5,677 nucleotides of DNA from Rhodobacter sp. (GTDB taxonomy: Bacteria > Pseudomonadota > Alphaproteobacteria > Rhodobacterales > Rhodobacteraceae): contig DPZQ01000206.1 of the NCBI GenBank assembly GCA_003536295.1, forward strand, positions 1 through 5,677. Reading direction: 5' to 3'. This document shows, one piece after another, positions 1 to 5,677 of the stretch (positions are counted from its first letter, which is position 1; each line of letters starts with the position of its first letter). The position numbers and the translations under genes are program-made. The notes below the pieces were generated by a model that was given only the letters and a program-made list of their open reading frames with translations, did no database searches and had not been told where the DNA came from.

Positions 1-32
1 GCGTGCGCCTTCGACCACTCGGCCACCTGTCC
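1..32 (-). tRNA. tRNA-Ser, 5' part only (cut by window edge; anticodon outside, probably GGA)
   Basis: On the minus strand, position 32 down to 1 reads as the 5' end of a serine tRNA. The 7-nt acceptor strand is GGACAGG, followed by TG. The D arm is GCCGAGTGGTCGAAGGC, with the stem GCC/GGC. A G and the 5' side of an anticodon stem (CACGC) complete the visible part. The GTGGCCGAGTGGTCGAAGGCG core is typical of bacterial class II serine tRNAs. The anticodon, long variable arm and 3' acceptor strand lie beyond position 1. The CACGC stem resembles that of the GGA isoacceptor in alphaproteobacteria as I recall it, but the anticodon cannot be read here. It follows alaX on the same strand with about 90 nt between them. 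A plus-strand open frame over this stretch is a shadow. Confidence 0.88.
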
Positions 33-42
33 TTGGAGGCGT

Positions 43-71
43 GTTTAACCTGCCTTGAGCGCCAGAGGCAA
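43..71 (-). promoter_or_regulatory. Candidate sigma70-type promoter for the tRNA-Ser gene
   Basis: The minus strand shows TTGCCT (71-66), a 17-nt spacer, then TTAAAC (48-43). Transcription would start near position 36, a few bases before the mature 5' end of the tRNA at 32. The -35 matches TTGACA at four of six positions. The -10 is poor, three of six against TATAAT. Spacing and location are what make it plausible. Read-through from the alaX operon is the alternative source of transcription. Confidence 0.4.
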
Positions 72-86
72 GAGAAATTGCACCCA

Positions 87-120
87 CTTCCCTTCATCAA
101 TTGCAAAGAGTGCAGGGAAG
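87..120 (-). terminator. Weak hairpin just after alaX, possible transcript end
   Basis: Four bases after the alaX stop codon the minus strand carries CTTCCCT (120-114) and its exact complement AGGGAAG (93-87). This gives a 7-bp stem with a 20-nt loop. No run of T follows, so it does not look like a standard intrinsic terminator. It could be a weak or Rho-assisted end, an mRNA 3' stabiliser, or chance. If it does not stop transcription, the tRNA-Ser gene is read together with the operon. Confidence 0.25.
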
Positions 121-123
121 GAA

Positions 124-843
124 TTAATTTTCAAAATGTACGTGCATGCGTCGATTTTGGGCACCTTTATTTTCGATTTTCCCCAAGGAGACCCGCCCGA
201 CCTCACTTGTACGCGCCACATGCGTACCGCCGCAAGGCTGCAAGTCGATCAGGTCAGCCTGAGAGCCTATCCTAATCAATCGAATTCTGCCTTGTCCCAT
301 TGGGGGTTTCACCGACATTGTTTTGACCAAATGCGGTTTGGCCGACAGCTCAGATTCAGTAATCCAACTTTCGGTAACTTCAAAATCCTGGTCAATCAAA
401 TCATTCAAAGCCCGATCCAACGCCGCTAGGTCTTGGGGGGCAGCCTCAAGCTTAAAATCAAGCCGCCCTTTTTGAGCCCCAATTTGACCACCAGTCACGG
501 GAAAGGGCATCACAACGGACAACAAATGCAAGGCGGTATGCATGCGCATATGGCGGTGGCGGCGCTCCCAATCTAGGGATTGGATGACCAAAGCGCCAAT
601 AGGGGGCAAGGCCGCCGTGTCTGAAGCAATCAGCGCAATTTGCCCTTCCCCCGCTTTGATGGCCGCCGCGATCTCACATTTGCGGCCCTCCCACGAAAGA
701 GTGCCACTATCGCCCGGTTGGCCGCCGCTCGTAGGATAAAAAATGCTTTGATGCAATATAATTCCCCCTTCTGACGTATAGCCTGCCACAATTGAGGGAG
801 CCTGGCTGAGATATGGATCTTCTTGATAAAGCAAAATCGTCAT
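124..843 (-). CDS. alaX: AlaX-type alanyl-tRNA editing protein (trans-acting deacylase)
   Basis: The 239-residue cytoplasmic protein resembles the free-standing editing domain of alanyl-tRNA synthetase. Known members hydrolyse Ser (or Gly) wrongly attached to tRNA-Ala, preventing serine-for-alanine errors. Visible motifs in order: the glycine-rich motif FYPTSGGQPGDSG at about 35-47; HTALH at 102-106; and QPCGGTH at 202-208. H102, H106, C204 and H208 form the expected zinc-binding/catalytic set. The tail KGAQNRRMHVHFE at about 226-238 also fits the family. The glycine-rich motif points to the AlaX-M (type II) subgroup; AlaX-S lacks it. All key residues are present, so it should be active. The start ATG lies 5 nt after the mscS stop, with AAGGG eight nt upstream inside mscS, so the two are probably co-translated. 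It is the last protein gene of the run. Confidence 0.93.
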   Translation of the reverse strand: MTILLYQEDPYLSQAPSIVAGYTSEGGIILHQSIFYPTSGGQPGDSGTLSWEGRKCEIAAAIKAGEGQIALIASDTAALPPIGALVIQSLDWERRHRHMRMHTALHLLSVVMPFPVTGGQIGAQKGRLDFKLEAAPQDLAALDRALNDLIDQDFEVTESWITESELSAKPHLVKTMSVKPPMGQGRIRLIRIGSQADLIDLQPCGGTHVARTSEVGRVSLGKIENKGAQNRRMHVHFEN

Positions 844-856
844 AGGCCCTACCCTT
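844..856 (-). promoter_or_regulatory. Ribosome binding site of alaX, inside the end of mscS
   Basis: AAGGG (856-852) ends 8 nt before the alaX ATG and overlaps the last codons of mscS, whose TAG stop is 851-849. This fixes the alaX start and implies that ribosomes finishing mscS are well placed to restart on alaX. Confidence 0.65.
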
Positions 857-3293
857 GGTTATTCGCGGGTGTGGTGCCGGGAATAAGTTCAATCTGTGCG
901 GCACGCACCAAAGCATGCACCCCAAGAGCGGGTAGGCTGACATCATTTTCAGCAAAGCGTTTCACGATTTGAAAATATATATCTGACTTCACTTTGACCG
1001 ATTCATTTACATCACGCAGCACCATACGAAGCTCAAAATTCATAGATTCTACGGTTAGACTACTAAAGTTAACAAAAGGCTCAGCGTCTTGGCGCGACAA
1101 AGGTTGTTGCTTGCCTATGTCGTAAAGTATCTGTCTGACCAGCTCAGGATCATTCCCATGCGCGACCGCAATAGGCACTATCAAGCGTCCAATGGCGCTA
1201 AAGCGCGTCCAGTTAGTGACTTGCCCCGATACAAGATCTGAATTGGGCACAATCACGTCAGCGCGGTCAAAAGTTTCAATGCGTGTTGAGCGCACGGATA
1301 TTGAGCGTACAGTCCCGTGTACGCCACCCACCTCTATCCAATCGCCTTCAGACACGGGCCGCTCAATCAACAAAATTATGCCAGACACAAAGTTCGACAC
1401 TATATTTTGTAAGCCAAAACCAATACCGACCGACAAGGCCCCTGCCACAATCGCCAGGCCGGAAAGGTCAATGCCAACCGCATTAATCGCAATCAATGCC
1501 GCGAAAAATATTCCCAGATAGCCAACACCCGCCACGACCGCATTTCGGCCACCTTGGTCAAGCGATGTTTTGGGCAGGATTGAACTACGCAGCGCACCTT
1601 GGAGCAACCTTGTGCCCAGGTAGCCCGCCCCAAACAAAACCGCGAATGACACGAAATCGGTTGGTGAAATACGGGTGTCACCCAAGGGGACACCTTCCAA
1701 AAATCGCATCCACAGCTCTTGAATATCAGCAGCGCGTGCGCCCCAAATAAGAGCTAAGATAGGCAAAGAAATCAAGGTCAGACCAAAGCCCATCAAAACG
1801 GGCAAAAGAGACTCGGGTGCGTCTTCGGGTTTACGCATCAGAAATGCGTAAAGCGCACTAACCACATTTTGCACCACCAGCAATGTCCCAACCAAACCTA
1901 AGGTCAAGACCGCCGGATAGACCAATGCCGCCCCCGCAGCAACGTACCCAACCGCCGCTAGCACAGGTCCAAAAAATCCAATGGCAATGAGGCTACGGGC
2001 AAAAATGGCTAACAGGCGTACCCTTGAATTTTGGCCTTCAGTTGTTGATTTTATAAACAGTTCATCGGTTTTTTTGGAGATCGGACGCAACAAAACACCC
2101 ATCCTGACCAACAGTAAGCCAATAACTGCCAAAGACGGAAACATAAGAACTGATACGGACGCATCATTATAGATGATAGGGGTAAAAATGGCTGCGCGCA
2201 GGTGCTCAAGTCCAAAGACCAAGCCCAAAAGGCGGGAATATACGCGGCCTGCGGCATGACGCTCATAGGGAACATTAAGCCCTTCAAAACTTTCGGGATC
2301 GGATGGAAACATCCTGTTTCCCAACCATATAGAAAGCGTCATAATTGCTACAAAGATAGGCAAGCCCATCACAATTATGGTGCCATTCAGCCCCATAAGT
2401 CCCGTTTTTAAAACCGCCAAAGACAAAAGATAAGCCCCAATTGAGGGGAAGGCAATTTGCGTTAAGGACAGAAAAAACTCCCATAGATGCTGCGCGCGGG
2501 GGCCACCCAGAAGCATCATGCGGGGCGAAACTTTCGCCATGATCCGATTGCCGCGCAACCAAAGCACCGCAGCGGCAATGATATAAGCCAAAATCAAAGG
2601 CAAATTATCGCCAATGCGCAAGAAAACCCCCGTACGCACTAAATTATTGCGTACATCCGTCACCAAAGATAAAGTAAATTGAGTAACAGCAGAGGCGGCG
2701 TCAGGCCAATAGGTGGGGTTTACGGGGCTCGGCCACAAGCGCAAAAGTGCCTCGGTTTGGCGTTCGCGCAAGATACGGTCGATTTCCTTGATCAGCCCAT
2801 CCGTGCGACGATAGGCTTCTTCTGCCGCTAGCCCTGGGGCCTGCAAGCGGGTCAACTGATCGATAAGCGCCAATCGGCGTGCGACAATTTCCGGGGCCTC
2901 AGCTGCACCATCGGGTGGAGCTGACCCTAAGGCTGCAATTTGGGCACGCAAGGTTTCAATGCGTGTGGCATTGGCAGTTTGAGTACCAAAAAGTGTTGCC
3001 CGCCAATCCACCAACTGGCCCCGCACCAGCTCTAATCCGCCCTCTGAGGTGGCTGAGTCTGACAAAAGCCCCTCAGTGCGCACGGCAAGCTTATTAAAGT
3101 TGGTCAGGTCAAAGGGAGGAAGATCGGTCGCCGCAACAGTATTGCTTAGGGCAGGCATTTGCCCGTCAAAGGTTTGCGCTATAAGCGGTGCCCCGTTTAA
3201 TCCAAAAAGCAACATAACCAATGCCAAAGCCCTAAACGAGGGAGCCACCGGGTTTGCAGAGGTAAACTGCAGAAAGGCTGAAAGTAATTTCAT
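849..3293 (-). CDS. Large MscS-family mechanosensitive ion channel with DUF3772-type periplasmic region
   Basis: This is an inner-membrane channel of 814 residues, far longer than E. coli MscS (286). Residues 1-39 look like a signal peptide: hydrophobic core about 21-31, likely cleavage near PLIA|Q. Residues 40-220 are a soluble, helix-rich, probably periplasmic region with coiled-coil-like stretches near 110-180, in the position of DUF3772. About ten hydrophobic segments follow (roughly 229-246, 275-295, 303-324, 355-372, 382-402, 428-456, 458-482, 497-518, 545-563, 585-605). The MscS pore helix is at 611-643, with glycine/alanine-rich packing (VAGALSVGIGFGLQNIVSNF), then ERPVSEGDWIEVGG and a beta/alpha cytoplasmic domain to about 800. 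Such channels release solutes on hypo-osmotic shock. The ATG at 3293 was chosen over an upstream in-frame ATG at 3329 because it begins the signal peptide and gives a 4-nt ATGA overlap with the cysteine synthase stop. No clear Shine-Dalgarno precedes it, so it probably depends on translational coupling. Confidence 0.92.
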   Translation of the reverse strand: MKLLSAFLQFTSANPVAPSFRALALVMLLFGLNGAPLIAQTFDGQMPALSNTVAATDLPPFDLTNFNKLAVRTEGLLSDSATSEGGLELVRGQLVDWRATLFGTQTANATRIETLRAQIAALGSAPPDGAAEAPEIVARRLALIDQLTRLQAPGLAAEEAYRRTDGLIKEIDRILRERQTEALLRLWPSPVNPTYWPDAASAVTQFTLSLVTDVRNNLVRTGVFLRIGDNLPLILAYIIAAAVLWLRGNRIMAKVSPRMMLLGGPRAQHLWEFFLSLTQIAFPSIGAYLLSLAVLKTGLMGLNGTIIVMGLPIFVAIMTLSIWLGNRMFPSDPESFEGLNVPYERHAAGRVYSRLLGLVFGLEHLRAAIFTPIIYNDASVSVLMFPSLAVIGLLLVRMGVLLRPISKKTDELFIKSTTEGQNSRVRLLAIFARSLIAIGFFGPVLAAVGYVAAGAALVYPAVLTLGLVGTLLVVQNVVSALYAFLMRKPEDAPESLLPVLMGFGLTLISLPILALIWGARAADIQELWMRFLEGVPLGDTRISPTDFVSFAVLFGAGYLGTRLLQGALRSSILPKTSLDQGGRNAVVAGVGYLGIFFAALIAINAVGIDLSGLAIVAGALSVGIGFGLQNIVSNFVSGIILLIERPVSEGDWIEVGGVHGTVRSISVRSTRIETFDRADVIVPNSDLVSGQVTNWTRFSAIGRLIVPIAVAHGNDPELVRQILYDIGKQQPLSRQDAEPFVNFSSLTVESMNFELRMVLRDVNESVKVKSDIYFQIVKRFAENDVSLPALGVHALVRAAQIELIPGTTPANNQG

Positions 3294-4333
3294 GGGGTTA
3301 CAAACACTTGGGGTAATGAAATCGGGCATTTATCCAACCAGACGGGTACGGGCAAACCCTTGGATTTCAAAAAGTCTGGATTATAGAGCTTAGACTGATA
3401 ACGGGTGCCATAATCGCACAGAATGGTCACGATAGTGTGGCCTGGCCCCATATCAAAGGCCATGCGGATAGCACCTGCTATATTCACCCCAGACGAGCCT
3501 CCGAGGCATATCCCCTCATGCGCCATCATATCAAATACCAAAGGCAAGGCTTCGGCATCAGTGATCCTGTAATTGAAATCGGGAAGCAACCCTTCTAGAT
3601 TGGCAGTGATGCGACCTTGCCCAATACCTTCGGTGATCGAAGATCCGGGCGAGTCAAATTTGCCTGTTTTATAAAACGAATAGAGAGCAGCTCCTTCGGG
3701 ATCCGCCAGACCAATCTTCACACCTTTGGGCTGCAAGGCTGTGGCCACGCCTGCCAAGGTCCCCCCAGAGCCCACGGAACAAATGAAACCGTCAACCTTG
3801 CCATCAGTTTGTTCCCAAATCTCTGGGCCCGTTGTTTCTATATGAGCCTGACGGTTGGCTACATTGTCAAATTGATTGGCCCAAATAGCTCCATTGGGTT
3901 CGGTTTTGGCCAACTCTGCCGCCAGCCGTCCTGAATAGCGCACATAATTATTTGGGTTTTTATAGGGTGCGGCGGGCACTTCGACCAACTCAGCGCCTGC
4001 AAGGCGCAACATATCTTTCTTTTCTTGGCTTTGGGTTTCGGGAATAACTATGACGGTGCGAAACCCCATAGAGGCCCCAACCAACGCAAGCCCAATGCCC
4101 GTATTTCCGGCTGTTCCTTCAACGATGGTGCCGCCCGGTTTTAGACGACCATTGGCAATAGCGTCTTTTATGATAAACAGCGCCGCGCGATCCTTTACGG
4201 ACTGGCCTGGGTTCATAAATTCGGCTTTGCCTAATATTGTGCAGCCAGTAATCTCTGACGCCATGCGCAGACGTAAAAGCGGTGTGTTTCCGACAAGATC
4301 TGCCAATGACATTTTCATGTGCCTGCTTTCCAT
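3290..4333 (-). CDS. cysK: Cysteine synthase (O-acetylserine sulfhydrylase family, PLP-dependent)
   Basis: This 347-residue cytoplasmic enzyme belongs to the fold-type II PLP family. It is expected to make cysteine from O-acetylserine and sulfide. Motifs: VGNTPLLRL at 14-22; NPGQSVKDRA at 41-50 with the PLP lysine K47; the substrate loop EGTAGNTGIG at 72-81 (T74, N77, T78); the phosphate-binding GSGGT at 188-192; and GGSSGVN at 278-284. The usual TSGNTG loop reads TAGNTG, and DPEGAAL at 211-217 recalls cystathionine beta-synthase, so the exact substrate is less certain than the family. A cystathionine beta-synthase-like role is the alternative. The ATG at 4333 has GGCGG 6 nt upstream. A second ATG at 4318 would remove five residues and match the usual family N-terminus slightly better. 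It lies 37 nt after the Nudix gene, and its TGA overlaps the mscS ATG. Confidence 0.92.
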   Translation of the reverse strand: MESRHMKMSLADLVGNTPLLRLRMASEITGCTILGKAEFMNPGQSVKDRAALFIIKDAIANGRLKPGGTIVEGTAGNTGIGLALVGASMGFRTVIVIPETQSQEKKDMLRLAGAELVEVPAAPYKNPNNYVRYSGRLAAELAKTEPNGAIWANQFDNVANRQAHIETTGPEIWEQTDGKVDGFICSVGSGGTLAGVATALQPKGVKIGLADPEGAALYSFYKTGKFDSPGSSITEGIGQGRITANLEGLLPDFNYRITDAEALPLVFDMMAHEGICLGGSSGVNIAGAIRMAFDMGPGHTIVTILCDYGTRYQSKLYNPDFLKSKGLPVPVWLDKCPISLPQVFVTP

Positions 4334-4370
4334 AGTTGTCCGCCAAGTTTAAGGCTTAGCCCCAGGAAGT

Positions 4371-5501
4371 TCAAGCAAGACACGCCTTTTCCATAAGTGC
4401 TTGGCGCGTATTTTGAAGCCAAAAGGCACTTAAGATCAGGGGTGAGGTGTTTATTTCCCCCTTTGCAATAAGCGCTATCAGCTGATCAAAAGGTAAAATA
4501 TGAGTTTTGATGATTTCATCTTCGGACTTCAAACCAAAAATACCTGTTTGAGTCTGCGCCAAATCAGCAAGACCAACAAAGGAATAAAGAAATTCCGACA
4601 TACACCCCGCGGAAGGGTAAGACTGCCCGATGGGCAGCAGGGCGTTAATGCTAAGCCCCGCCTCTTCCTGACTTTCGCGTAAGGCCGCTGCTTGGGCTGT
4701 TTCTCCTGCATCAATTCGCCCTGAAATCGTCTCTAAAAGCCACGGCTGCTGATCGCCGCGCGCAAAAGGGCCTGGGCGAAATTGCTCGATCACCATCACA
4801 AGGTCTGCGACGGGATCATATGGCAGCACCGTAACCGCATCGCTTGTTATAAAGACCGTACGTTCCACGTCCTTAAGCGGCGGTTGGCCCATCCCTTTGA
4901 AATTAAGCTTATAATCTTCAACCGCAAAAAAAGCACTATAGGGTTGGGCGCGGCTTTCAACGCCTATATCGCCCGGTTGGGCGAAATGGCGCAGGCCGTA
5001 CGACTCGTTTTGGCCGTCGCGCGCACGCAAGGCCGACGCGGCGCGGGCCAGCATCATTGGGTAATGTTTGGTCAATTTTGAGGGAGGCGTTTTTCCCATA
5101 TGGGCCATAAACTCATCGGCTGCCGCCAGCACCAACTCGGCCCATTGCGCGGTCCAATCACCCAGCGACCAAAGCGGGCCTATTTCAGCGATATGGTCGG
5201 GAAAGTAGACTTGGGCCGGGACCAAACAGTCGTTGTGTGTTACGCTAATCGCATACGTTTGATAGCCAAATCCACTTTCATAAAAATCAAGCTTTGCAAC
5301 ATCTTTTAATGAGAGGCCCTGAGCCAAAAGGCCGTACGCCTTTGCGCCGCTTTGGGCCAAAATTACAGGATAACTCGCGTCTTTGGCCCAATAAGTTTGA
5401 AAGTCAGGGAGCCAAGCTTCGCGCAGTTGAGGGCGATATCCCAATACCTTTTCCAACAATGGCACATGACATAAGGTGCCATAAAAAAAGAAATCAGCCA
5501 T
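4371..5501 (-). CDS. Fusion protein: GGCT/AIG2-like domain plus ADP-ribose pyrophosphatase-type Nudix hydrolase
   Basis: The protein has 376 residues and two domains. Residues about 3-110 resemble the gamma-glutamylcyclotransferase-like (AIG2/YtfP) fold: FFYGTL at 5-10 is the substrate-binding motif, and DFYESGFGY at 72-80 carries the expected acidic residue E75. Residues about 185-360 are a Nudix domain. The box at 261-283 fits GX5EX7REUXEEXGU (G261, E267, R275, E276, E279, E280, G282), with a serine at the usual hydrophobic position 277. YPSAGCMSEF at 295-304 matches the proline/acidic signature of ADP-ribose and nucleotide-sugar pyrophosphatases (YffH/AdpP-like). Likely reaction: Mg-dependent hydrolysis of a nucleoside diphosphate linked to X, such as ADP-ribose. 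The first domain's substrate is unknown. ATG 5501 was chosen because GGGGA sits 5 nt upstream; an in-frame TTG at 5513 would add four residues and destroy that spacing. First gene of the run. Confidence 0.9.
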   Translation of the reverse strand: MADFFFYGTLCHVPLLEKVLGYRPQLREAWLPDFQTYWAKDASYPVILAQSGAKAYGLLAQGLSLKDVAKLDFYESGFGYQTYAISVTHNDCLVPAQVYFPDHIAEIGPLWSLGDWTAQWAELVLAAADEFMAHMGKTPPSKLTKHYPMMLARAASALRARDGQNESYGLRHFAQPGDIGVESRAQPYSAFFAVEDYKLNFKGMGQPPLKDVERTVFITSDAVTVLPYDPVADLVMVIEQFRPGPFARGDQQPWLLETISGRIDAGETAQAAALRESQEEAGLSINALLPIGQSYPSAGCMSEFLYSFVGLADLAQTQTGIFGLKSEDEIIKTHILPFDQLIALIAKGEINTSPLILSAFWLQNTRQALMEKACLA

Positions 5502-5511
5502 ATCTATCCCC
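5502..5511 (-). promoter_or_regulatory. Ribosome binding site of the GGCT/Nudix fusion gene
   Basis: GGGGA (5511-5507) lies 5 nt before the ATG at 5501. It supports that start over the upstream TTG at 5513, which itself overlaps this site. Confidence 0.6.
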
Positions 5512-5584
5512 AAATGCGTTGTGCCCTTTAAGTCAAAATGCCCGAGATCAAACCACCAGCCACTGGAGTTACAGGCAGATCACC

Positions 5585-5613
5585 TGAATAAAGCATAGTC
5601 AGGACCTTGTCAC
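5585..5613 (-). promoter_or_regulatory. Candidate promoter of the minus-strand operon
   Basis: The minus strand reads GTGACA (5613-5608), a 17-nt spacer, then TATTCA (5590-5585). The -35 matches TTGACA at five of six positions; the -10 matches TATAAT at only three. Transcription would begin near 5578, giving a leader of about 75 nt before the fusion gene. No better-spaced pair was found on this strand in the intergenic region. Confidence 0.3.
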
Positions 5614-5636
5614 AGTGATTTGAACCACGTTGCAAT
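5607..5636 (+). promoter_or_regulatory. Candidate promoter for a rightward gene starting at 5661
   Basis: The plus strand reads TTGTCA (5607-5612), an 18-nt spacer, then TGCAAT (5631-5636). These match the sigma70 consensus at five and four of six positions. A start near 5643 would leave a short leader ahead of the Shine-Dalgarno at 5647-5651. Its -35 overlaps the candidate -35 of the opposite promoter, so the two could compete for polymerase. Confidence 0.3.
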
Positions 5637-5660
5637 TTTTACCTTTAAAGGCACCAGCGC

Positions 5661-5677
5661 ATGATGTCAGATAAAAA
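5661..5677 (+). CDS. Possible start of a divergent gene, cut by the window edge
   Basis: AAAGG (5647-5651) is followed after 9 nt by ATGATG at 5661, then TCAGATAAA, which encodes MMSDK before the window ends. The Shine-Dalgarno spacing suits the first ATG; the second, at 5664, is the alternative. Only five codons are visible, so neither family nor function can be named. The rival reading is that the minus strand here holds the tail of an upstream gene. One frame stays open from the edge to a TGA at 5601-5599 and would encode about 25 residues ending QITVTRS. At most one of the two is likely correct. Confidence 0.35.

Larger units (their letters stand above)
5502..5660. promoter_or_regulatory. 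Intergenic region, probably divergent promoters with short palindromes
   Basis: This 159-nt stretch upstream of the minus-strand operon carries no convincing full gene. It holds candidate promoters in both directions, the 9-bp palindrome TCACAGTGA (5610-5618) overlapping both candidate -35 boxes, and the perfect 10-bp palindrome CCTTTAAAGG (5642-5651). A minus-strand 22-codon frame (5596 down to 5528) starts with ATG eight nt after AAGG. Its peptide begins MLYSGDLPV and resembles nothing I know. Divergent control of the operon and a rightward gene is my inference. Confidence 0.45.

Noticed and set aside
3..275. Plus-strand open frame of 90 codons at the left edge
   Set aside because: It runs through the tRNA-Ser on the opposite strand and into the alaX coding region, and its product is rich in Arg/Pro/Cys with no recognisable domain. 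It is a shadow frame.
3049..3393. Plus-strand frame of 114 codons spanning the cysK/mscS junction
   Set aside because: It lies opposite two well-supported genes, including the signal peptide region, and has no family resemblance.
4050..4352. Plus-strand frame of 100 codons opposite the cysK start
   Set aside because: It mirrors the conserved PLP-lysine and substrate-loop coding region on the minus strand and has no domain of its own.
5551..5570. Small hairpin CCAG/CTGG in the operon leader, as a possible attenuator
   Set aside because: A four-base-pair core with a bulge and no following T run is too weak to call a terminator or riboswitch.
5294..5587. Plus-strand frame of 97 codons reaching into the intergenic region
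   Set aside because: It is mostly antisense to the conserved N-terminal domain of the fusion gene, and its composition is not protein-like.
5599..5676. Minus-strand tail of an upstream gene (open from the edge to TGA at 5601-5599)
   Set aside because: Only about 25 codons with no recognisable motif. The plus-strand Shine-Dalgarno plus ATGATG explains the edge somewhat better, but more sequence to the right could reverse this.
1..5677. CRISPR arrays, insertion sequences, prophage, toxin-antitoxin or defence genes
   Set aside because: No spaced direct repeats, transposase or integrase motifs, or terminal inverted repeats were seen. The four large frames are intact and account for nearly all of the window.

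Overview
The window looks like chromosomal DNA of an alphaproteobacterium, most likely Rhodobacterales/Roseobacter-type. I infer this from protein-level resemblance: the cysteine synthase with its EGTAGNTGIG and DPEGAALYSF signatures, the DUF3772-type MscS channel, and the cyclotransferase-like/Nudix fusion. Base composition is near balanced, lower than in many members of that order. No database search was possible, so the taxonomic call is an inference.

Layout: almost everything is on the minus strand, read from the right end to the left. A compact four-gene run, probably one operon, fills 124-5501. Its order is (1) a GGCT/AIG2-like domain fused to an ADP-ribose-pyrophosphatase-type Nudix hydrolase (4371-5501), (2) a PLP-dependent cysteine synthase (3290-4333), (3) a large MscS-family channel with a signal peptide and periplasmic N-terminal region (849-3293), and (4) an AlaX-type trans-editing alanyl-tRNA deacylase (124-843). 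The junctions are a 37-nt gap, a 4-nt ATGA stop/start overlap, and a 5-nt gap. Downstream of alaX, on the same strand, the first 32 nt of a serine tRNA are visible before the window ends. A plausible sigma70-type promoter for it lies in the short spacer.

The right end (5502-5677) is a probable regulatory region. It holds a candidate promoter for the operon, two short palindromes, and a good Shine-Dalgarno followed by ATGATG on the plus strand at the very edge. This suggests a divergent gene that begins here and runs out of the window.

How the genes may work together: the enzymes touch thiol/serine metabolism (cysteine synthesis; possible gamma-glutamyl or glutathione turnover), nucleotide-sugar housekeeping (Nudix), osmotic relief (MscS) and translation fidelity (AlaX removes Ser or Gly wrongly attached to tRNA-Ala). 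The serine/cysteine link is suggestive, but the sequence alone does not establish it. I see no mobile element, CRISPR array, prophage, frameshift or pseudogene. The window mainly holds known families in an interesting arrangement; I found no clearly novel system.
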